This document shows, in pieces, positions 39,068 to 49,687 of a DNA stretch of 64,000 bases. The notes beneath the pieces were generated by a model. The model saw only the letters and a list, made by a program, of their open reading frames with translations. It made no database searches and was not told the DNA's origin. The stretch's first letter is position 1. Every line of letters starts with the position of its first letter. The DNA comes from Shewanella aestuarii (lineage in GTDB: Bacteria; Pseudomonadota; Gammaproteobacteria; Enterobacterales; Shewanellaceae), in assembly GCF_011765625.1 (NCBI RefSeq), contig NZ_CP050313.1:182501-246500 (forward strand). Direction: 5' to 3'. The translations under genes and the position numbers were made by a program.

Positions 39068-39754
39068 ATGATCCAATTTGAGCAAGTTAGTAAGGTCTAT
39101 CCTGGCGGGCAAAAAGCCCTTTTGGATGTTAACTTTCATCTTAGACAAGGTGAAATGGCTTTTTTAACTGGCCACTCAGGTGCAGGCAAAAGTACCTTGC
39201 TCAAATTAATCACTGTGATTGAGCGTGCAACAGCAGGGCGAGTTGCCATTAATGGTCACGATATTGCCCACGTAAAAGCTAAGCATGTGCCCTATTTGCG
39301 CCGAAATATCGGTATGATTTTTCAAAACCACCATTTATTAATGGATAAAAGCGTTTTTGACAATGTAGCTTTACCATTAGTTATTGAAGGTTTCACCCAC
39401 GGTGAAATTAAAAAGCGTGTTGCAGGCGCCCTTGATATGGTGGGTTTGTATGGCAAAGAACGGCACTTACCTGTGATGTTATCGGGCGGAGAGCAGCAGA
39501 GAGTTGGTATTGCCCGCGCAATTGTGAACAAGCCGCCACTTCTGCTAGCAGATGAACCTACAGGTAACTTGGATCCTAAATTGTCGATGGATATTTTACG
39601 CCTATTTGAAGTGTTAAATGATTCAGGCACTAGCGTATTAATTGCTACCCATGATTTAGGTTTAATTGCTCGGATGAAATATCGCACCTTAACGTTAAAG
39701 CAAGGCCAAATGGTGGGTGGTCAGCTAGAGTCTACTTCGGCAGGAGCCCGCTAA
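39068..39754 (+). CDS. ftsE: Cell division ATP-binding protein FtsE
   Basis: A 228-residue ABC ATPase with Walker A GHSGAGKST, signature LSGGEQQRVGIARA and Walker B LLLADEPTG. With FtsX it forms a complex at the divisome that activates septal peptidoglycan hydrolases rather than a transporter. Its stop codon overlaps the ftsX ATG (TAATG). Confidence 0.97.
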   Translation: MIQFEQVSKVYPGGQKALLDVNFHLRQGEMAFLTGHSGAGKSTLLKLITVIERATAGRVAINGHDIAHVKAKHVPYLRRNIGMIFQNHHLLMDKSVFDNVALPLVIEGFTHGEIKKRVAGALDMVGLYGKERHLPVMLSGGEQQRVGIARAIVNKPPLLLADEPTGNLDPKLSMDILRLFEVLNDSGTSVLIATHDLGLIARMKYRTLTLKQGQMVGGQLESTSAGAR

Positions 39755-40719
39755 TGAGTAACCAGCCAAATATTACCCAAAGTAAATTACCGCTCAGTGG
39801 CCGGATAGTGATGTTTTTTATTCGCCATATTCAGCAAGGTATGTCGAGTATTGGTGAATTGTGGCGCAATCCTGTGTCTTCCATTATGACCATGGCAGTT
39901 TTAGGTGTAAGTTTAAGCTTACCGGCAGCATTACAAGTGTTGGTTAAAAATGCTGAAACCATCACTCAGTCATGGAATAGCGCAGCAGAAATCTCGCTAT
40001 TTATTAACGAAGGTCGTAGCGAGCAATCAATTCAAAGTTTAATTTCTCGCATTAAAGTGTTCCGCGAAGTTGAAACCGTGGATTACATCAGTCGTGAACA
40101 GGCCTTAGAAGAGTTTCAACGCCTGTCAGGTTTTGGAGAGGCGTTATCTTACTTAGATGAAAACCCTTTGCCTGCGGTTGTTACCGTTACTCCGTCACTG
40201 AAATATTCAAGCCCCACAGGTGCCAGAGAGTTGCTACGTAAACTTGAGCGTGAACCCGAAGTGAGCTTTGGTCGCTTAGATATCGAGTGGTTAGAGCGTT
40301 TACAGGCTTTAGTCAGACTGCTTGAAAAAACTGTCCTAGCGATAGCAGGGCTATTGGTGCTGGCAGTGGTGTTAGTTATAGGTAATACCATCAGGTTAGC
40401 GATCATGAATCGACGCAGTGAAATTGAAATTATGAAGTTGGTTGGTGCTACCGAAGCCTTTATTCAGCGACCTTTTTTATATACAGGCATTTGGTACGGG
40501 GTTATTGGTGGCATTCTAGCTTGGTTGATCATTAACGTTTTGGTTTGGTATCTCGACAGTGCTTTAGCTGAGTTAATGGGGCTTTATGGTAGTCAGTTAA
40601 GTTTAGAATCATTAACCTTGGCTGAACTTGGGCAACTAGTGTTATTAGCCTCTTTTTTAGGCTGGTTAGGTTCATACTTATCGGTTAGACAGCACCTACG
40701 TAAAATAGAGCCATCATAA
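39754..40719 (+). CDS. ftsX: Cell division protein FtsX
   Basis: A 321-residue integral membrane partner of FtsE with four predicted helices (first near residue 45, the last three in the C-terminal half) and a large periplasmic loop between helices 1 and 2 that, in the family, contacts the amidase activator EnvC. It is translationally coupled to ftsE and followed by about 240 bases of spacer before rpoH. Confidence 0.95.
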   Translation: MSNQPNITQSKLPLSGRIVMFFIRHIQQGMSSIGELWRNPVSSIMTMAVLGVSLSLPAALQVLVKNAETITQSWNSAAEISLFINEGRSEQSIQSLISRIKVFREVETVDYISREQALEEFQRLSGFGEALSYLDENPLPAVVTVTPSLKYSSPTGARELLRKLEREPEVSFGRLDIEWLERLQALVRLLEKTVLAIAGLLVLAVVLVIGNTIRLAIMNRRSEIEIMKLVGATEAFIQRPFLYTGIWYGVIGGILAWLIINVLVWYLDSALAELMGLYGSQLSLESLTLAELGQLVLLASFLGWLGSYLSVRQHLRKIEPS

Positions 40720-40957
40720 TTAACTTTCTGATAGATATACATAATTAACATAATCGATTATTTGACTTACAAATGAACCAATGTTCACTTGCAAAATTAC
40801 CCATTAACGGGTTAAATAACGATTCGATTGAACTTTATTTGACATAAGATGTCATAATAAACGCAAGTTCATCAGCTAATTTTGTGTTGTGAACTTTAAA
40901 GTATATTTCACGTATTCACAGTCTAATAGCTTGTTTTTTTATGTAGTAGGAGAGCGA

Positions 40958-41818
40958 ATGACTTATCAAACGCAATCAATGGCGCTAGCGTTACCACAAA
41001 GCAGTGGTAGCATAGAAGCTTATATCCAATCAGTTTCTAACATTGAAATGTTAGATGCACAGACTGAGTATGACCTTGCCAAGCGTTTACAAGAAACTGG
41101 CGATCTGCAAGCCGCTAAGCAACTCATTATGTCGCATCTACGTTTTGTGGCACATGTAGCGAAAGGCTATTCGGGCTACGGTTTACCACAAGCTGATTTA
41201 ATTCAAGAAGGCAATGTTGGCTTGATGAAAGCGGTTAAACGCTTTGATCCCGATGTTGGGGTTCGCCTCGTATCATTTGCGGTGCACTGGATTAAAGCCG
41301 AAATTCATGAATACGTACTGAAAAACTGGCGCATTGTCAAAGTCGCAACCACTAAAGCTCAACGTAAATTGTTTTTCAATATCCGCAAGGCGAAAAAGCG
41401 TTTAGGTTGGTTTAGTGATGAAGAAGTATCAATGGTTGCTGAAAACCTAGGTGTTTCTAAAGCCGATGTGACCGAAATGGAATCACGCATGGCAGCCCAA
41501 GATCCCGGATTTGATCTTGCTAGCGACAGTGATGATGACACCACGGATTACGCACCGGCATTGTATTTAGAGGACCATTCATCAGATGTTGCACAGCAAG
41601 TAGAAGATGATAATTGGGAATCAGACTCGCAAAATCGTTTATTATCAGCCATCAAAACTTTAGACGAGCGCAGTCAGCATATTCTTCGCGCCCGTTGGTT
41701 AGATGATGATAAAACCACATTGCAAGAATTAGCCTCAACCTATCAAGTATCTGCTGAACGCATCAGACAGTTAGAAAAAAATGCTATGAACAAGCTTAAA
41801 GCTTGTATGGAAATCTAA
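40958..41818 (+). CDS. rpoH: RNA polymerase heat-shock sigma factor (sigma-32)
   Basis: A 286-residue sigma-70-family factor that directs heat-shock transcription. Region 2 ([19 protein letters not shown]), the RpoH box ([14 protein letters not shown]) and region 4 helix-turn-helix ([15 protein letters not shown]) are present. The ATG at 40958 follows GTAGGAGAG; an upstream open frame from 40889 is not supported. It follows ftsX as in other gammaproteobacteria but probably has its own promoters in the 238-base spacer. Confidence 0.97.
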   Translation: MTYQTQSMALALPQSSGSIEAYIQSVSNIEMLDAQTEYDLAKRLQETGDLQAAKQLIMSHLRFVAHVAKGYSGYGLPQADLIQEGNVGLMKAVKRFDPDVGVRLVSFAVHWIKAEIHEYVLKNWRIVKVATTKAQRKLFFNIRKAKKRLGWFSDEEVSMVAENLGVSKADVTEMESRMAAQDPGFDLASDSDDDTTDYAPALYLEDHSSDVAQQVEDDNWESDSQNRLLSAIKTLDERSQHILRARWLDDDKTTLQELASTYQVSAERIRQLEKNAMNKLKACMEI

Positions 41819-41837
41819 GTTTGATGAGTGAGTTGAT

Positions 41838-41865
41838 AAAAAAACCTGCCGCGGCAGGTTTTTTT
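41838..41865. terminator. Bidirectional rho-independent terminator between rpoH and yicC
   Basis: Perfect palindrome AACCTGCCGCGGCAGGTT with five further A on the left and five further T on the right, placed between two converging genes. Confidence 0.9.
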
Positions 41866-41882
41866 ATGGGTTGAAGAACATC

Positions 41883-42746
41883 TTATTCCACGTTCTGGAT
41901 CTGCTCGCGCATCTGCTCAATAAGCACTTTTAATTCAACCGCTGCTGACGTAATTTCTGCGCTGATAGATTTTGAGGCGAGGGTGTTTGATTCACGGTTA
42001 AACTCTTGCATCATAAAGTCTAAACGACGGCCTTCGCTGCCGCCTTTTTTCAAGATACGACGCGCTTCAGTGACATGGGCCTCAAGTCTGTCCATCTCTT
42101 CTGCAACATCTTGCTTTTGGGCGAGTAATACCATTTCTTGTTCAATGCGGGCTGGGTCTAACTCGCCTTGAATATCTGCTAATCGATTGGTGAGTTTGTC
42201 GCGCTGGTATTGCATCACGGTTGGCATGTGCTCTCGCACGATATTAACTTGCTCCATAACCGCGTCTAAACGCGTGGTAAGCATGTCTTTGATTGCGCTG
42301 CCTTCACGGCCACGTGCTTCAATAAATTGATCTATCGCTTTATCAAACACGGTCAGTAGTTCTGCACCGATGGCGTCCATATCTTGCTCGGCTGAAGATA
42401 ATACGCCAGGCCAACGCAATACGTCGGTTAAGCTTAATTCGCCTTGTCCGGCTTCTTGTTTTAGCCAGTTGGCTGCGCTTAATAATTGTTTGGCTAGATC
42501 TTGATTCAGTTGCAGTTCATTACTGTTAGTATCGGAAAAATCATAGCGTAAATTGACTTCTACTTTACCGCGGTTTAAACGTTTACGTAGGCGATCACGA
42601 AGCACAGGTTCAAAGCTGCGGAACTGTTCAGGTAAGCGTAAATACGTTTCAAGATAACGCTGATTGACGGAACGGATTTCCCATGAGGCGGTGCCCCATT
42701 CTGCTTTGTGCTCGATACGAGCATAGGCTGTCATGCTTTGGATCAT
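41883..42746 (-). CDS. yicC: YicC/YloC family endoribonuclease
   Basis: A 287-residue protein, exactly the E. coli YicC length. The N-terminal MIQSMTAYAR, the SVNQRYLETYLRLPE block and the C-terminal GRRLDFMMQEFNRESNTLASKS and IEQMREQIQNVE are the family signatures. YicC homologues are stress-associated ribonucleases. The start at 42746 follows AAAGGA. It is divergent from rph, the conserved arrangement. Confidence 0.93.
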   Translation of the reverse strand: MIQSMTAYARIEHKAEWGTASWEIRSVNQRYLETYLRLPEQFRSFEPVLRDRLRKRLNRGKVEVNLRYDFSDTNSNELQLNQDLAKQLLSAANWLKQEAGQGELSLTDVLRWPGVLSSAEQDMDAIGAELLTVFDKAIDQFIEARGREGSAIKDMLTTRLDAVMEQVNIVREHMPTVMQYQRDKLTNRLADIQGELDPARIEQEMVLLAQKQDVAEEMDRLEAHVTEARRILKKGGSEGRRLDFMMQEFNRESNTLASKSISAEITSAAVELKVLIEQMREQIQNVE

Positions 42747-42909
42747 GAAGTTTCCTTTGTGATTAACCAATTAGAAGGCTAAGTATAGCCGTTTTCGTTG
42801 AGCTGATTAAAGGATTACTGCATAGAATTGCTGCTTTGAATGGCATCTGCAGGCGTGAAGCACTATAATATTGCCCCTATTTGATATGAATTCGATAACA
42901 GGACTATAC

Positions 42910-43623
42910 ATGCGCCCAAGCAATCGTACGCCCGCTCAAACTCGCCCTATTACTATTACACGTAATTTTACTGCCCATGCTGAGGGCTCTGTTTTAGTAG
43001 AATTTGGTGATACTAAAGTACTGTGTACTGCCAGCTTTACTGAAGGTGTGCCACGTTTTCTTAAAGGCCAAGGTCAAGGTTGGGTCACGGCTGAATATGG
43101 TATGTTGCCTCGTTCAACTCATAGCCGTATGGACCGTGAAGCAGCTCGTGGTAAGCAATCGGGTCGTACTCAAGAAATCCAGCGTTTAATTGGCCGTTCG
43201 TTACGTGCAGCAGTCGATATGAAAGCCTTGGGCGAAAACACTATTGTGATTGATTGTGATGTGATTCAAGCCGATGGCGGTACACGTACTTCAGCGATTA
43301 CAGGGGCTTGTGTGGCTTTGGTTGATGCCCTTAACTGGGCGCGTGGTAAAGGTATTATTAAAACCAATCCACTTAAGTTTTTAATTGCTGCTGTAAGTGT
43401 GGGGATTTATGAGGGTGAGGCTATCAGCGATTTAGAGTATATCGAAGATAGTGCTGCTGAAACAGATATGAACGTTGTGATGACCGAAACCGGTAAAATC
43501 ATTGAAATTCAAGGTACTGCTGAAGGTGAACCCTTTAGCCATGAAGAGCTAATTGAGCTGCTTGGGCTAGCTAAAAACAGTATTCGTGAAATTGTCGATG
43601 TGCAAAAAGCGGCATTAAGTTAA
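42910..43623 (+). CDS. rph: Ribonuclease PH
   Basis: A 237-residue phosphorolytic exoribonuclease that trims tRNA 3' ends. Landmarks are [31 protein letters not shown] and [18 protein letters not shown]. The ATG at 42910 agrees with the family start; a longer frame has no support. It precedes pyrE, and the rph-pyrE spacer has the terminator expected of a UTP-sensing attenuator. The gene is intact, unlike the frameshifted rph of E. coli K-12. Confidence 0.96.
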   Translation: MRPSNRTPAQTRPITITRNFTAHAEGSVLVEFGDTKVLCTASFTEGVPRFLKGQGQGWVTAEYGMLPRSTHSRMDREAARGKQSGRTQEIQRLIGRSLRAAVDMKALGENTIVIDCDVIQADGGTRTSAITGACVALVDALNWARGKGIIKTNPLKFLIAAVSVGIYEGEAISDLEYIEDSAAETDMNVVMTETGKIIEIQGTAEGEPFSHEELIELLGLAKNSIREIVDVQKAALS

Positions 43624-43639
43624 AATCACGCAGTATATT

Positions 43640-43664
43640 AAGGAGCCTTTGGGCTCCTTTTTTT
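43640..43664 (+). terminator. Terminator or attenuator between rph and pyrE
   Basis: Stem AAGGAGCC/GGCTCCTT with loop TTTG and a T run, 16 bases after the rph stop codon. In E. coli the equivalent hairpin is an attenuator that lets rph-pyrE transcription continue when UTP is low because translating ribosomes follow the polymerase closely. Position and shape fit that scheme; regulation here is inferred. Confidence 0.85.
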
Positions 43665-43709
43665 AAAAGCAAAGTTTGTCATTTTGAAGTTAAGTCATGA
43701 GGAATCGCA

Positions 43710-44351
43710 GTGAAAGCCTATCAAAAAGAGTTTATTGAATTTGCCTTAGAGCGCCAAGTATTACGTTTTGGTGAGTTTACTTTAAAATCAGGCCGCACCA
43801 GTCCTTATTTTTTTAACGCGGGTTTGTTCAATACCGGTAAAGATTTAGCGCGCTTAGGCCGCTTTTATGCTGCCGCTTTGATGGATGCGGGCATTGAGTT
43901 TGATTTGTTGTTTGGCCCTGCTTATAAAGGCATTCCGATTGCAACGACTACTGCGGTCGCTTTGTGTGATCATCATGATAAAGATGTGCCATATTGCTTT
44001 AATCGTAAAGAAGCCAAAACTCATGGCGAAGGCGGTAGCCTTGTAGGAAGTGAACTAAAAGGCAAAGTGATGCTAGTTGATGATGTGATCACTGCTGGTA
44101 CTGCAATTCGTGAGTCTATGGATATTATTAATGCCCATAATGCTGAGCTTGCTGGGGTATTGATTGCATTAGATCGACAAGAAAAAGGCAAAGGCGAATT
44201 GTCAGCTATTCAAGAAGTCGAGCGTGATTTTGGTTGTCAGATTGTGTCAATTATCAAATTAGCTGATTTAATTAACTATTTGTCAGAAAAGTCAGGTATG
44301 GAAGTGGAACTCGCTTCAGTGAGCGCCTATCGTGAGCAATATGGCATTTAA
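43710..44351 (+). CDS. pyrE: Orotate phosphoribosyltransferase
   Basis: A 213-residue enzyme that converts orotate and PRPP to orotidine monophosphate in pyrimidine synthesis. The PRPP-binding motif [14 protein letters not shown] and the flexible-loop region [15 protein letters not shown] are intact. The start is GTG at 43710, preceded by GAGGA, and gives the E. coli length. A bidirectional terminator follows. Confidence 0.97.
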   Translation: MKAYQKEFIEFALERQVLRFGEFTLKSGRTSPYFFNAGLFNTGKDLARLGRFYAAALMDAGIEFDLLFGPAYKGIPIATTTAVALCDHHDKDVPYCFNRKEAKTHGEGGSLVGSELKGKVMLVDDVITAGTAIRESMDIINAHNAELAGVLIALDRQEKGKGELSAIQEVERDFGCQIVSIIKLADLINYLSEKSGMEVELASVSAYREQYGI

Positions 44352-44373
44352 GATGTTGTAGTGTATTAATTGC

Positions 44374-44401
44374 AAAACGCAGCTCATTGAGCTGCGTTTT
44401 T
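44374..44401. terminator. Bidirectional rho-independent terminator between pyrE and folE
   Basis: A 12-bp stem AAAACGCAGCTC/GAGCTGCGTTTT with loop ATT, between converging genes. Confidence 0.92.
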
Positions 44402-44408
44402 GTTTGGG

Positions 44409-45059
44409 CTATTTCACTTGATGTAGAAACTCTGCACGGGTTGCTGGGTTAGATTTAAATACCCCGCCTAAGGCTGTCGTGGTGGTGGAGCTGGTTGAGT
44501 CCATTACCCCTCGCGACTTAACGCAGTAATGAACCGCATCCATTTTCACCGCGACATCTTTAGTTTCTAACAGGGTTTGTAATGCTACTAACACCTGTTG
44601 AGTTAAGCGTTCTTGTACCTGTGGACGTTGGGCAAAAAAGCGCACAATACGATTAATTTTTGATAAGCCGATAATTTTAGTGCGCGGCAAGTATGCCACG
44701 GTAGCAAAGCCATCAATGGTGACTAAGTGATGTTCACAGGTGCTGGTAAGGCTGATATCTTGAACGCGTACCATTTCATCAACGCCCATTTTGTTTTCGA
44801 TGACGGTGATTTTGGGGAAGTTTTCGTAATCAAGTCCAGAAAAAATCTCATCAACGTACATTTTGGCAATGCGACGTGGAGTATCAGCTAAGCTGTCATC
44901 AGCTAAATCGAGCGACATTAGGGTTAAGATTTCACGCATGTGGTGTTCAATCTTTACTTTACGCTCTTCTGGTGTTGAGGTTTTAGGCAACATAGGGGTT
45001 TCTAAGCCACTGTTTTTGAGTGCAGCTTGAACTTTGATTGCGGCTTCAGATAATGCCAT
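44409..45059 (-). CDS. folE: GTP cyclohydrolase I
   Basis: A 216-residue enzyme that makes dihydroneopterin triphosphate from GTP, the first step of folate synthesis. The zinc and active-site block [21 protein letters not shown] and [18 protein letters not shown] are conserved. The ATG at 45059 follows GGAGG; the open frame begins at an upstream TTG. It stands alone. Confidence 0.96.
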   Translation of the reverse strand: MALSEAAIKVQAALKNSGLETPMLPKTSTPEERKVKIEHHMREILTLMSLDLADDSLADTPRRIAKMYVDEIFSGLDYENFPKITVIENKMGVDEMVRVQDISLTSTCEHHLVTIDGFATVAYLPRTKIIGLSKINRIVRFFAQRPQVQERLTQQVLVALQTLLETKDVAVKMDAVHYCVKSRGVMDSTSSTTTTALGGVFKSNPATRAEFLHQVK

Positions 45060-45204
45060 AACATCCTCCAACAACTGATATAGATGGTAAGTGTAAGATA
45101 AAAATTAGCCTGCTGCTAAAATTGGTATTGACGCATTTGAATAGCTTATTGCAGCGGGACGGGGAGAATAACGCGATTTGGCTGAAAATGACACTGTTGT
45201 CATC

Positions 45205-45241
45205 AAAAAAAGCCGACCTTTTTAGTCAAGTATCGGCTTTT
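45205..45241 (-). terminator. Terminator of the second S9 peptidase gene
   Basis: On the reverse strand AAAAGCCGA pairs with TCGGCTTTT around a 16-base loop and is followed by further T residues, about 20 bases after the stop codon. Confidence 0.78.
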
Positions 45242-45261
45242 ATGATGATCCTGCAATGGGG

Positions 45262-47217
45262 TTAGATGTTCAGATGCTGCTTTAAAAACGCCAGCATTTG
45301 AGCATAGTATTTAGCACGGTGCTCATCGTTATAAAAACCATGACCTTCATTGCTCATAACGAGCTTTTCATAAGGGTAGTTATGGGCTTTAAGGGATGAC
45401 TCAAGCGCTTCGAGTTGTTCAATGGGGGCGCGTTCGTCATCACCACCATGAACTAGCAATAATTTTGCTTTAAGCTTATCGACATTTTTAGCCGGAGACA
45501 TTGCCGTTAATTTTTTAGGATCTTCACTTAATACTTCTTTGAGGTAGCTTAATCCCGCCGTTCTATCGGATATATCGCCTTCTTTGAACATTAAAGCTAG
45601 GTCATAAACGCCTGCAAAACCAATGGCACATTTAAATAAGTCAGGTGCCAGAATCGAACTTTGCAGTGCACTGTATCCGCCAAAGCTACCGCCGACAATA
45701 CACACTTTATCAGCATTTACTGTGCCTTGATCAATGAGATATTGGGTGGCATCAATAATGTCATGTTGAATATCAGTGCCCCACTTTTGATAGCCAGCTT
45801 GTTGAAATGCAAGCCCAAATCCACCAGACCCTCTAAAGTTCACTTGTAAAACGGCGATGCCTTCATGGGCTAGCATTTGGTTTTGTGGATCAAATCCCCA
45901 CCAATCTCTGACACCATGCGGTCCGCCGTGGGGATTAACCACTAAAGGTAAGTTTTTAGCTTGCTTGCCATTGGGTAGGGTTAAAAAGCCTGTAATGGTT
46001 TGGCCGTCTCTATTGGTAAAGCTGATGGGTTTTACTTCAGCCATTAAATCAGGATCTAACCAACTTTTACTTGAGACAAGGTATTCAAGTTTAAGTTTTT
46101 CGGTATCGAACAGGTAAAAGTCGCCAGGGTTGCGATCGTTAAAAGCTTTGATAATGAACTTTTTTACATCAAGGGTTTCACTAACTATGTGAACCTGATG
46201 GCCAGGCAATGCCGCAATCAGCTGTTTTAACAGCACACTGTGCGAGTCAGTCGCATCGACAAAGGCATAGGTAGGATAGTCGTATTCAAACTCAACTGCA
46301 TAAAGTTGGTGGGTGCGGTTATTTTTCCAAAAATTACTGGGGTCGACTTTGTCATCTTGAATGATTTTTTGCTGCTCACCAGTTTCAAGATTTATTTTAT
46401 ACACTCCCATGATTTCATCAGCATTGCGACCTACGGCGTATATTTCTGCATCGTTGCCAGCAAACGAAATTGGGGTGAATTCGGTTAAATTGATATTTAA
46501 TTTATCGCTGCTTATCCAGTCGCCGTCGTCTCGATAAAATAATTTGGTGTCATAATGTTCATTTTTGCCAGACACAAATTTTACCTCACCATCATGATTG
46601 GTTAAAAATTGTGATTGGCCTATGGGTGATCTGGTGAGTTTTTTTCTTCTGCCATTATAAACATCAACACGGTAAACATCTTGAAGGCTGTCGTAACCTA
46701 AAGAACTACCCATCCCCCAAGGGATTGCATTAACTAACATGTATTTTTTGTCGTTGGGGATGGGGTCAAGAATGTATGCGGTGGCTTGAATGGCGGTATT
46801 TTTTTTAATGTGCGAGCCTGTTTGCATTTCACCGCTATTATAACCAAACAGATATTTAGGTTTTGAGCCGTCGGCATTTACGGCAAATAGCTCACCATAA
46901 TATAGCGGCACGTCAGTCCAGCCTTTTAGGTACTCCTTAGCCAATACAAGACGATCATTATTGACCCATTGATAATCACCCACTTGCGCATTTTCACCAA
47001 AGTGAACGGTATTGAGTAGCTTTTTAGAGTGTGTTTCCATCACCACTAACACATTTTTACCTTCAAGTTTCATGATGGCGCTGAGGTAGTCACCAGAAGG
47101 AGAGATTTTGACTTGATCATATTGCGCGCCTTTACTAAACAGCTCAGTGACACTGGCGCTCAAACAGAGTGGTGATAGGGCGAGTAATAATAGTAATAGA
47201 TAGCGGCTGTTATTCAT
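45262..47217 (-). CDS. S9 family prolyl oligopeptidase-type peptidase (second of two)
   Basis: A 651-residue exported peptidase with a signal sequence (RYLLLLLLALSPLCLSA), a propeller-like N-terminal region and a C-terminal hydrolase domain carrying GGSFGGYSA (nucleophile), VHGGDDERAPIEQ (acid) and NEGHGFYN (base His). It is a diverged relative of the protein at 14789-16738. The ATG at 47217 is five bases after AAGGA; ATG at 47223 is the alternative. A perfect 15-bp inverted repeat lies about 30 bases upstream. Confidence 0.9.
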   Translation of the reverse strand: MNNSRYLLLLLLALSPLCLSASVTELFSKGAQYDQVKISPSGDYLSAIMKLEGKNVLVVMETHSKKLLNTVHFGENAQVGDYQWVNNDRLVLAKEYLKGWTDVPLYYGELFAVNADGSKPKYLFGYNSGEMQTGSHIKKNTAIQATAYILDPIPNDKKYMLVNAIPWGMGSSLGYDSLQDVYRVDVYNGRRKKLTRSPIGQSQFLTNHDGEVKFVSGKNEHYDTKLFYRDDGDWISSDKLNINLTEFTPISFAGNDAEIYAVGRNADEIMGVYKINLETGEQQKIIQDDKVDPSNFWKNNRTHQLYAVEFEYDYPTYAFVDATDSHSVLLKQLIAALPGHQVHIVSETLDVKKFIIKAFNDRNPGDFYLFDTEKLKLEYLVSSKSWLDPDLMAEVKPISFTNRDGQTITGFLTLPNGKQAKNLPLVVNPHGGPHGVRDWWGFDPQNQMLAHEGIAVLQVNFRGSGGFGLAFQQAGYQKWGTDIQHDIIDATQYLIDQGTVNADKVCIVGGSFGGYSALQSSILAPDLFKCAIGFAGVYDLALMFKEGDISDRTAGLSYLKEVLSEDPKKLTAMSPAKNVDKLKAKLLLVHGGDDERAPIEQLEALESSLKAHNYPYEKLVMSNEGHGFYNDEHRAKYYAQMLAFLKQHLNI

Positions 47218-47248
47218 TTTCATCCTTGGGGGGTGGCATTCCATAAAA

Positions 47249-47283
47249 ATTTGGCATACTCAAATTAATTGAGTATGCCAAAT
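47249..47283. promoter_or_regulatory. Perfect 15-bp inverted repeat upstream of the S9 peptidase
   Basis: ATTTGGCATACTCAA (47249-47263) and its exact complement (47269-47283) are separated by five bases. On the reverse strand the structure ends in AAATTTTT, so it may be a terminator for slmA transcription, but it is 75 bases beyond the slmA end and about 30 bases before the peptidase start, where an operator would also lie. The role is undecided. Confidence 0.55.
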
Positions 47284-47357
47284 ATATCAGCTGTTTAGCG
47301 GTATTTGAAGTGTTGCAGAATGAGGGTTGTTTAAAAAGTACAATCTGCTAATTATGA

Positions 47358-47951
47358 TTAACTTCTCAGCAGTTGCTGCTGAATAAATGTCCACTGCTCA
47401 TCAAAGTGTTGGGTGGGTTTTTGTTTGAACTCACTGCGAACAAACTGAGAAATTCTGCCTTCGGCAAAGGCTAATAATAGATTCGCTAAGATGGCCTCAT
47501 CTAAGTTAAACCCATGTCCTTCTCTAATGGTTTTTTCACGTAAGATTTGTTTGATTTGAGTTTCAATTTTGGCAAATAAAGCACTGATTCGGCTGCGTAG
47601 GCGTTCATTCTCTCCTAATAACGCATCACCGTTTAAGACTCTTGAAATACCTGGGTTACGTTCTGAAAAAACCAGCAGCAGCTGTAAAACAAGCTGACAG
47701 CGTTTCATTGTGTCTTTTTCTTCATCCATGATGATATTTAGACGCGATAAAATCGCATCTTCGATAAATTCAATTAAGCCTTCAAACATTCTTGCTTTAC
47801 TGGGGAAGTGGCGATACAGCGCCGCTTCAGAGACACCGACTTCTGCTGCCAATTTGGCTGTGGTGATCCTTTGTCCTGGGCTGGTTTCTAACATTTGAGC
47901 TAAACATTGCAGAATATGTTCACGACGATTGATCTTTGGGCTTTCCGCCAT
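47358..47951 (-). CDS. slmA: Nucleoid occlusion factor SlmA
   Basis: A 197-residue TetR-family DNA-binding protein that blocks FtsZ assembly over the nucleoid. The helix-turn-helix is in [31 protein letters not shown] and the C-terminal region contains [14 protein letters not shown], as in E. coli SlmA (198 residues). It lies downstream of dut with a 36-base gap, the conserved coaBC-dut-slmA order. Confidence 0.96.
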   Translation of the reverse strand: MAESPKINRREHILQCLAQMLETSPGQRITTAKLAAEVGVSEAALYRHFPSKARMFEGLIEFIEDAILSRLNIIMDEEKDTMKRCQLVLQLLLVFSERNPGISRVLNGDALLGENERLRSRISALFAKIETQIKQILREKTIREGHGFNLDEAILANLLLAFAEGRISQFVRSEFKQKPTQHFDEQWTFIQQQLLRS

Positions 47952-47987
47952 TCTTGTGTTCCTTGACTTCGTGACGACTTGTAAAGG

Positions 47988-48446
47988 TTATTTGGTTCCT
48001 GAATGACCAAATCCACCTTCACCACGATCTGAGCGATTAAATTCATCTACCAGTGTAAACTGTGCTTGTACCACAGGCACAAATACCAATTGTGCCAAAC
48101 GGTCGCCAATTTCTAATGTGTAAGGTTTATTGCCGCGATTCCAGCAAGATACCATTAATGGTCCTTGATAATCTGAATCAATGAGGCCGACTAAGTTACC
48201 TAATACAATACCGTGCTTATGGCCTAGACCTGAGCGAGGTAAAATCACTGCCGCAAGACTTGGATCTGCCACATGCACTGCAATTCCAGTCGGGATTAGC
48301 ACTGTTTCACCCGGTGCAATCACAATTGTAGTATCAATCATGGCGCGTAAATCCATACCAGCACTACCAGGAGTAGCATAAGCTGGTAGCGGATATTCAC
48401 TTCCAATACGCGAATCTAAAATTTTTAGCTCAATCGGTGTTTTCAT
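47988..48446 (-). CDS. dut: Deoxyuridine 5'-triphosphate nucleotidohydrolase (dUTPase)
   Basis: A 152-residue trimeric dUTPase that hydrolyses dUTP to dUMP. All five motifs are visible: [35 protein letters not shown] and the mobile C-terminal [10 protein letters not shown]. Its ATG overlaps the coaBC stop (ATGA), so the two are translated together. Confidence 0.97.
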   Translation of the reverse strand: MKTPIELKILDSRIGSEYPLPAYATPGSAGMDLRAMIDTTIVIAPGETVLIPTGIAVHVADPSLAAVILPRSGLGHKHGIVLGNLVGLIDSDYQGPLMVSCWNRGNKPYTLEIGDRLAQLVFVPVVQAQFTLVDEFNRSDRGEGGFGHSGTK

Positions 48447-49687
48447 GATGTTGGTAACTGTTGGTTAATTAAAGTAAGCAGCTGACGCGCTAGCGTGAGT
48501 TTGTCTGTAGTGGGTAGCTGTTGACTACCTTGTGGCCAAAATACCTGTAATGCATTGTTATCGGCATTAAAACCTAAGCCTTGAACTGAGACATCATTAG
48601 CGGCAATCATATCTAAGTTTTTGCGCTGCAGTTTGCCACGGGCATATTGCTCAACGTTATTGGTCTCGGCGGCAAACCCTACGGTAAAAGGTCTTGGTTG
48701 CTGCTGCGCGACGGTGGCTAAAATATCGGGATTACGAATTAATGCAAGTTGCATGTTTTCAGCTGACTTTTTGATTTTCTCTTTAGCCACATCCGCTAAA
48801 CGATAATCGGCTACGGCGGCGCAGCCAATAAAAATATCTTGTTCGGTTAGATTTGCCATGACAGCATCAAGCATTTGCTGCGCAGATTCGACATCAATTC
48901 GCTTGACCTTATCTGGGGTCGCTAAATTGACGGGACCAGAGATAAGTGTGACTTCCGCGCCAAGTTCAATGGCTGCTTGTGCAAGTGCAAAGCCCATCTT
49001 GCCCGAGCTGTGGTTTGAAATATAACGTACAGGGTCAATAGCTTCACGGGTCGGGCCGGCTGTTAACAGTAATTTTTTACCCATCAAAGGCAGACTGTTG
49101 GTTGCAGGATTGCGATTGGTAACTGCGTTGCTGACAACTGGGGTAGAATTTAAAAAGCCGATTAATTGTTCAGCAATGTCTAATGGTTCTAACATTCGCC
49201 CAAAACCTACCTCACCACAGGCTTGGCTGCCAGCTGCCGGCCCCCAAATTGTAATGCCTTTACGCTGCAAATTGGCTAAGTTTTCTTGGGTCGCGATATT
49301 TTGGTACATCTGCTGATTCATCGCAGGGCAAATAATCACAGGTGCGCTGGTGGCTAAGCAAGTTGTTGTTAACAGTTCATCAGCCATACCGGCATTAACC
49401 CGAGCAATCACATTGGCCGTTGCTGGGGCGATTAATACGACATCAGCCCAACGCGCTAATTCAATATGTCCCATTGCCGCTTCAGCAGCGGGATCCAGTA
49501 AATCTGACGCCACTGGGTGACCAGATAAGGCCTGAATGGTTAGCGGAGTGATAAATTGCATCGCACTTTGGCTCATGATGACACGGACATCAGCACCGCG
49601 CTCTTTGAGGCGGCGAATAAGATCTGCACTTTTATAAGCCGCTATGCCGCCACCAATACCTAATAATACTTTCTTATTTGTCAGCAT
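48443..49687 (-). CDS. coaBC: Bifunctional phosphopantothenoylcysteine decarboxylase/synthetase
   Basis: A 414-residue two-domain enzyme of coenzyme A synthesis. The N-terminal flavoprotein decarboxylase (CoaC) has [15 protein letters not shown], the His of [10 protein letters not shown] and PAMNQQMY; the C-terminal synthetase (CoaB) has [20 protein letters not shown] and GFAAETN. The start at 49687 ([14 protein letters not shown]) aligns with other CoaBC proteins; an ATG six codons earlier (49705) is possible. It is divergent from radC. Confidence 0.95.
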   Translation of the reverse strand: MLTNKKVLLGIGGGIAAYKSADLIRRLKERGADVRVIMSQSAMQFITPLTIQALSGHPVASDLLDPAAEAAMGHIELARWADVVLIAPATANVIARVNAGMADELLTTTCLATSAPVIICPAMNQQMYQNIATQENLANLQRKGITIWGPAAGSQACGEVGFGRMLEPLDIAEQLIGFLNSTPVVSNAVTNRNPATNSLPLMGKKLLLTAGPTREAIDPVRYISNHSSGKMGFALAQAAIELGAEVTLISGPVNLATPDKVKRIDVESAQQMLDAVMANLTEQDIFIGCAAVADYRLADVAKEKIKKSAENMQLALIRNPDILATVAQQQPRPFTVGFAAETNNVEQYARGKLQRKNLDMIAANDVSVQGLGFNADNNALQVFWPQGSQQLPTTDKLTLARQLLTLINQQLPTS

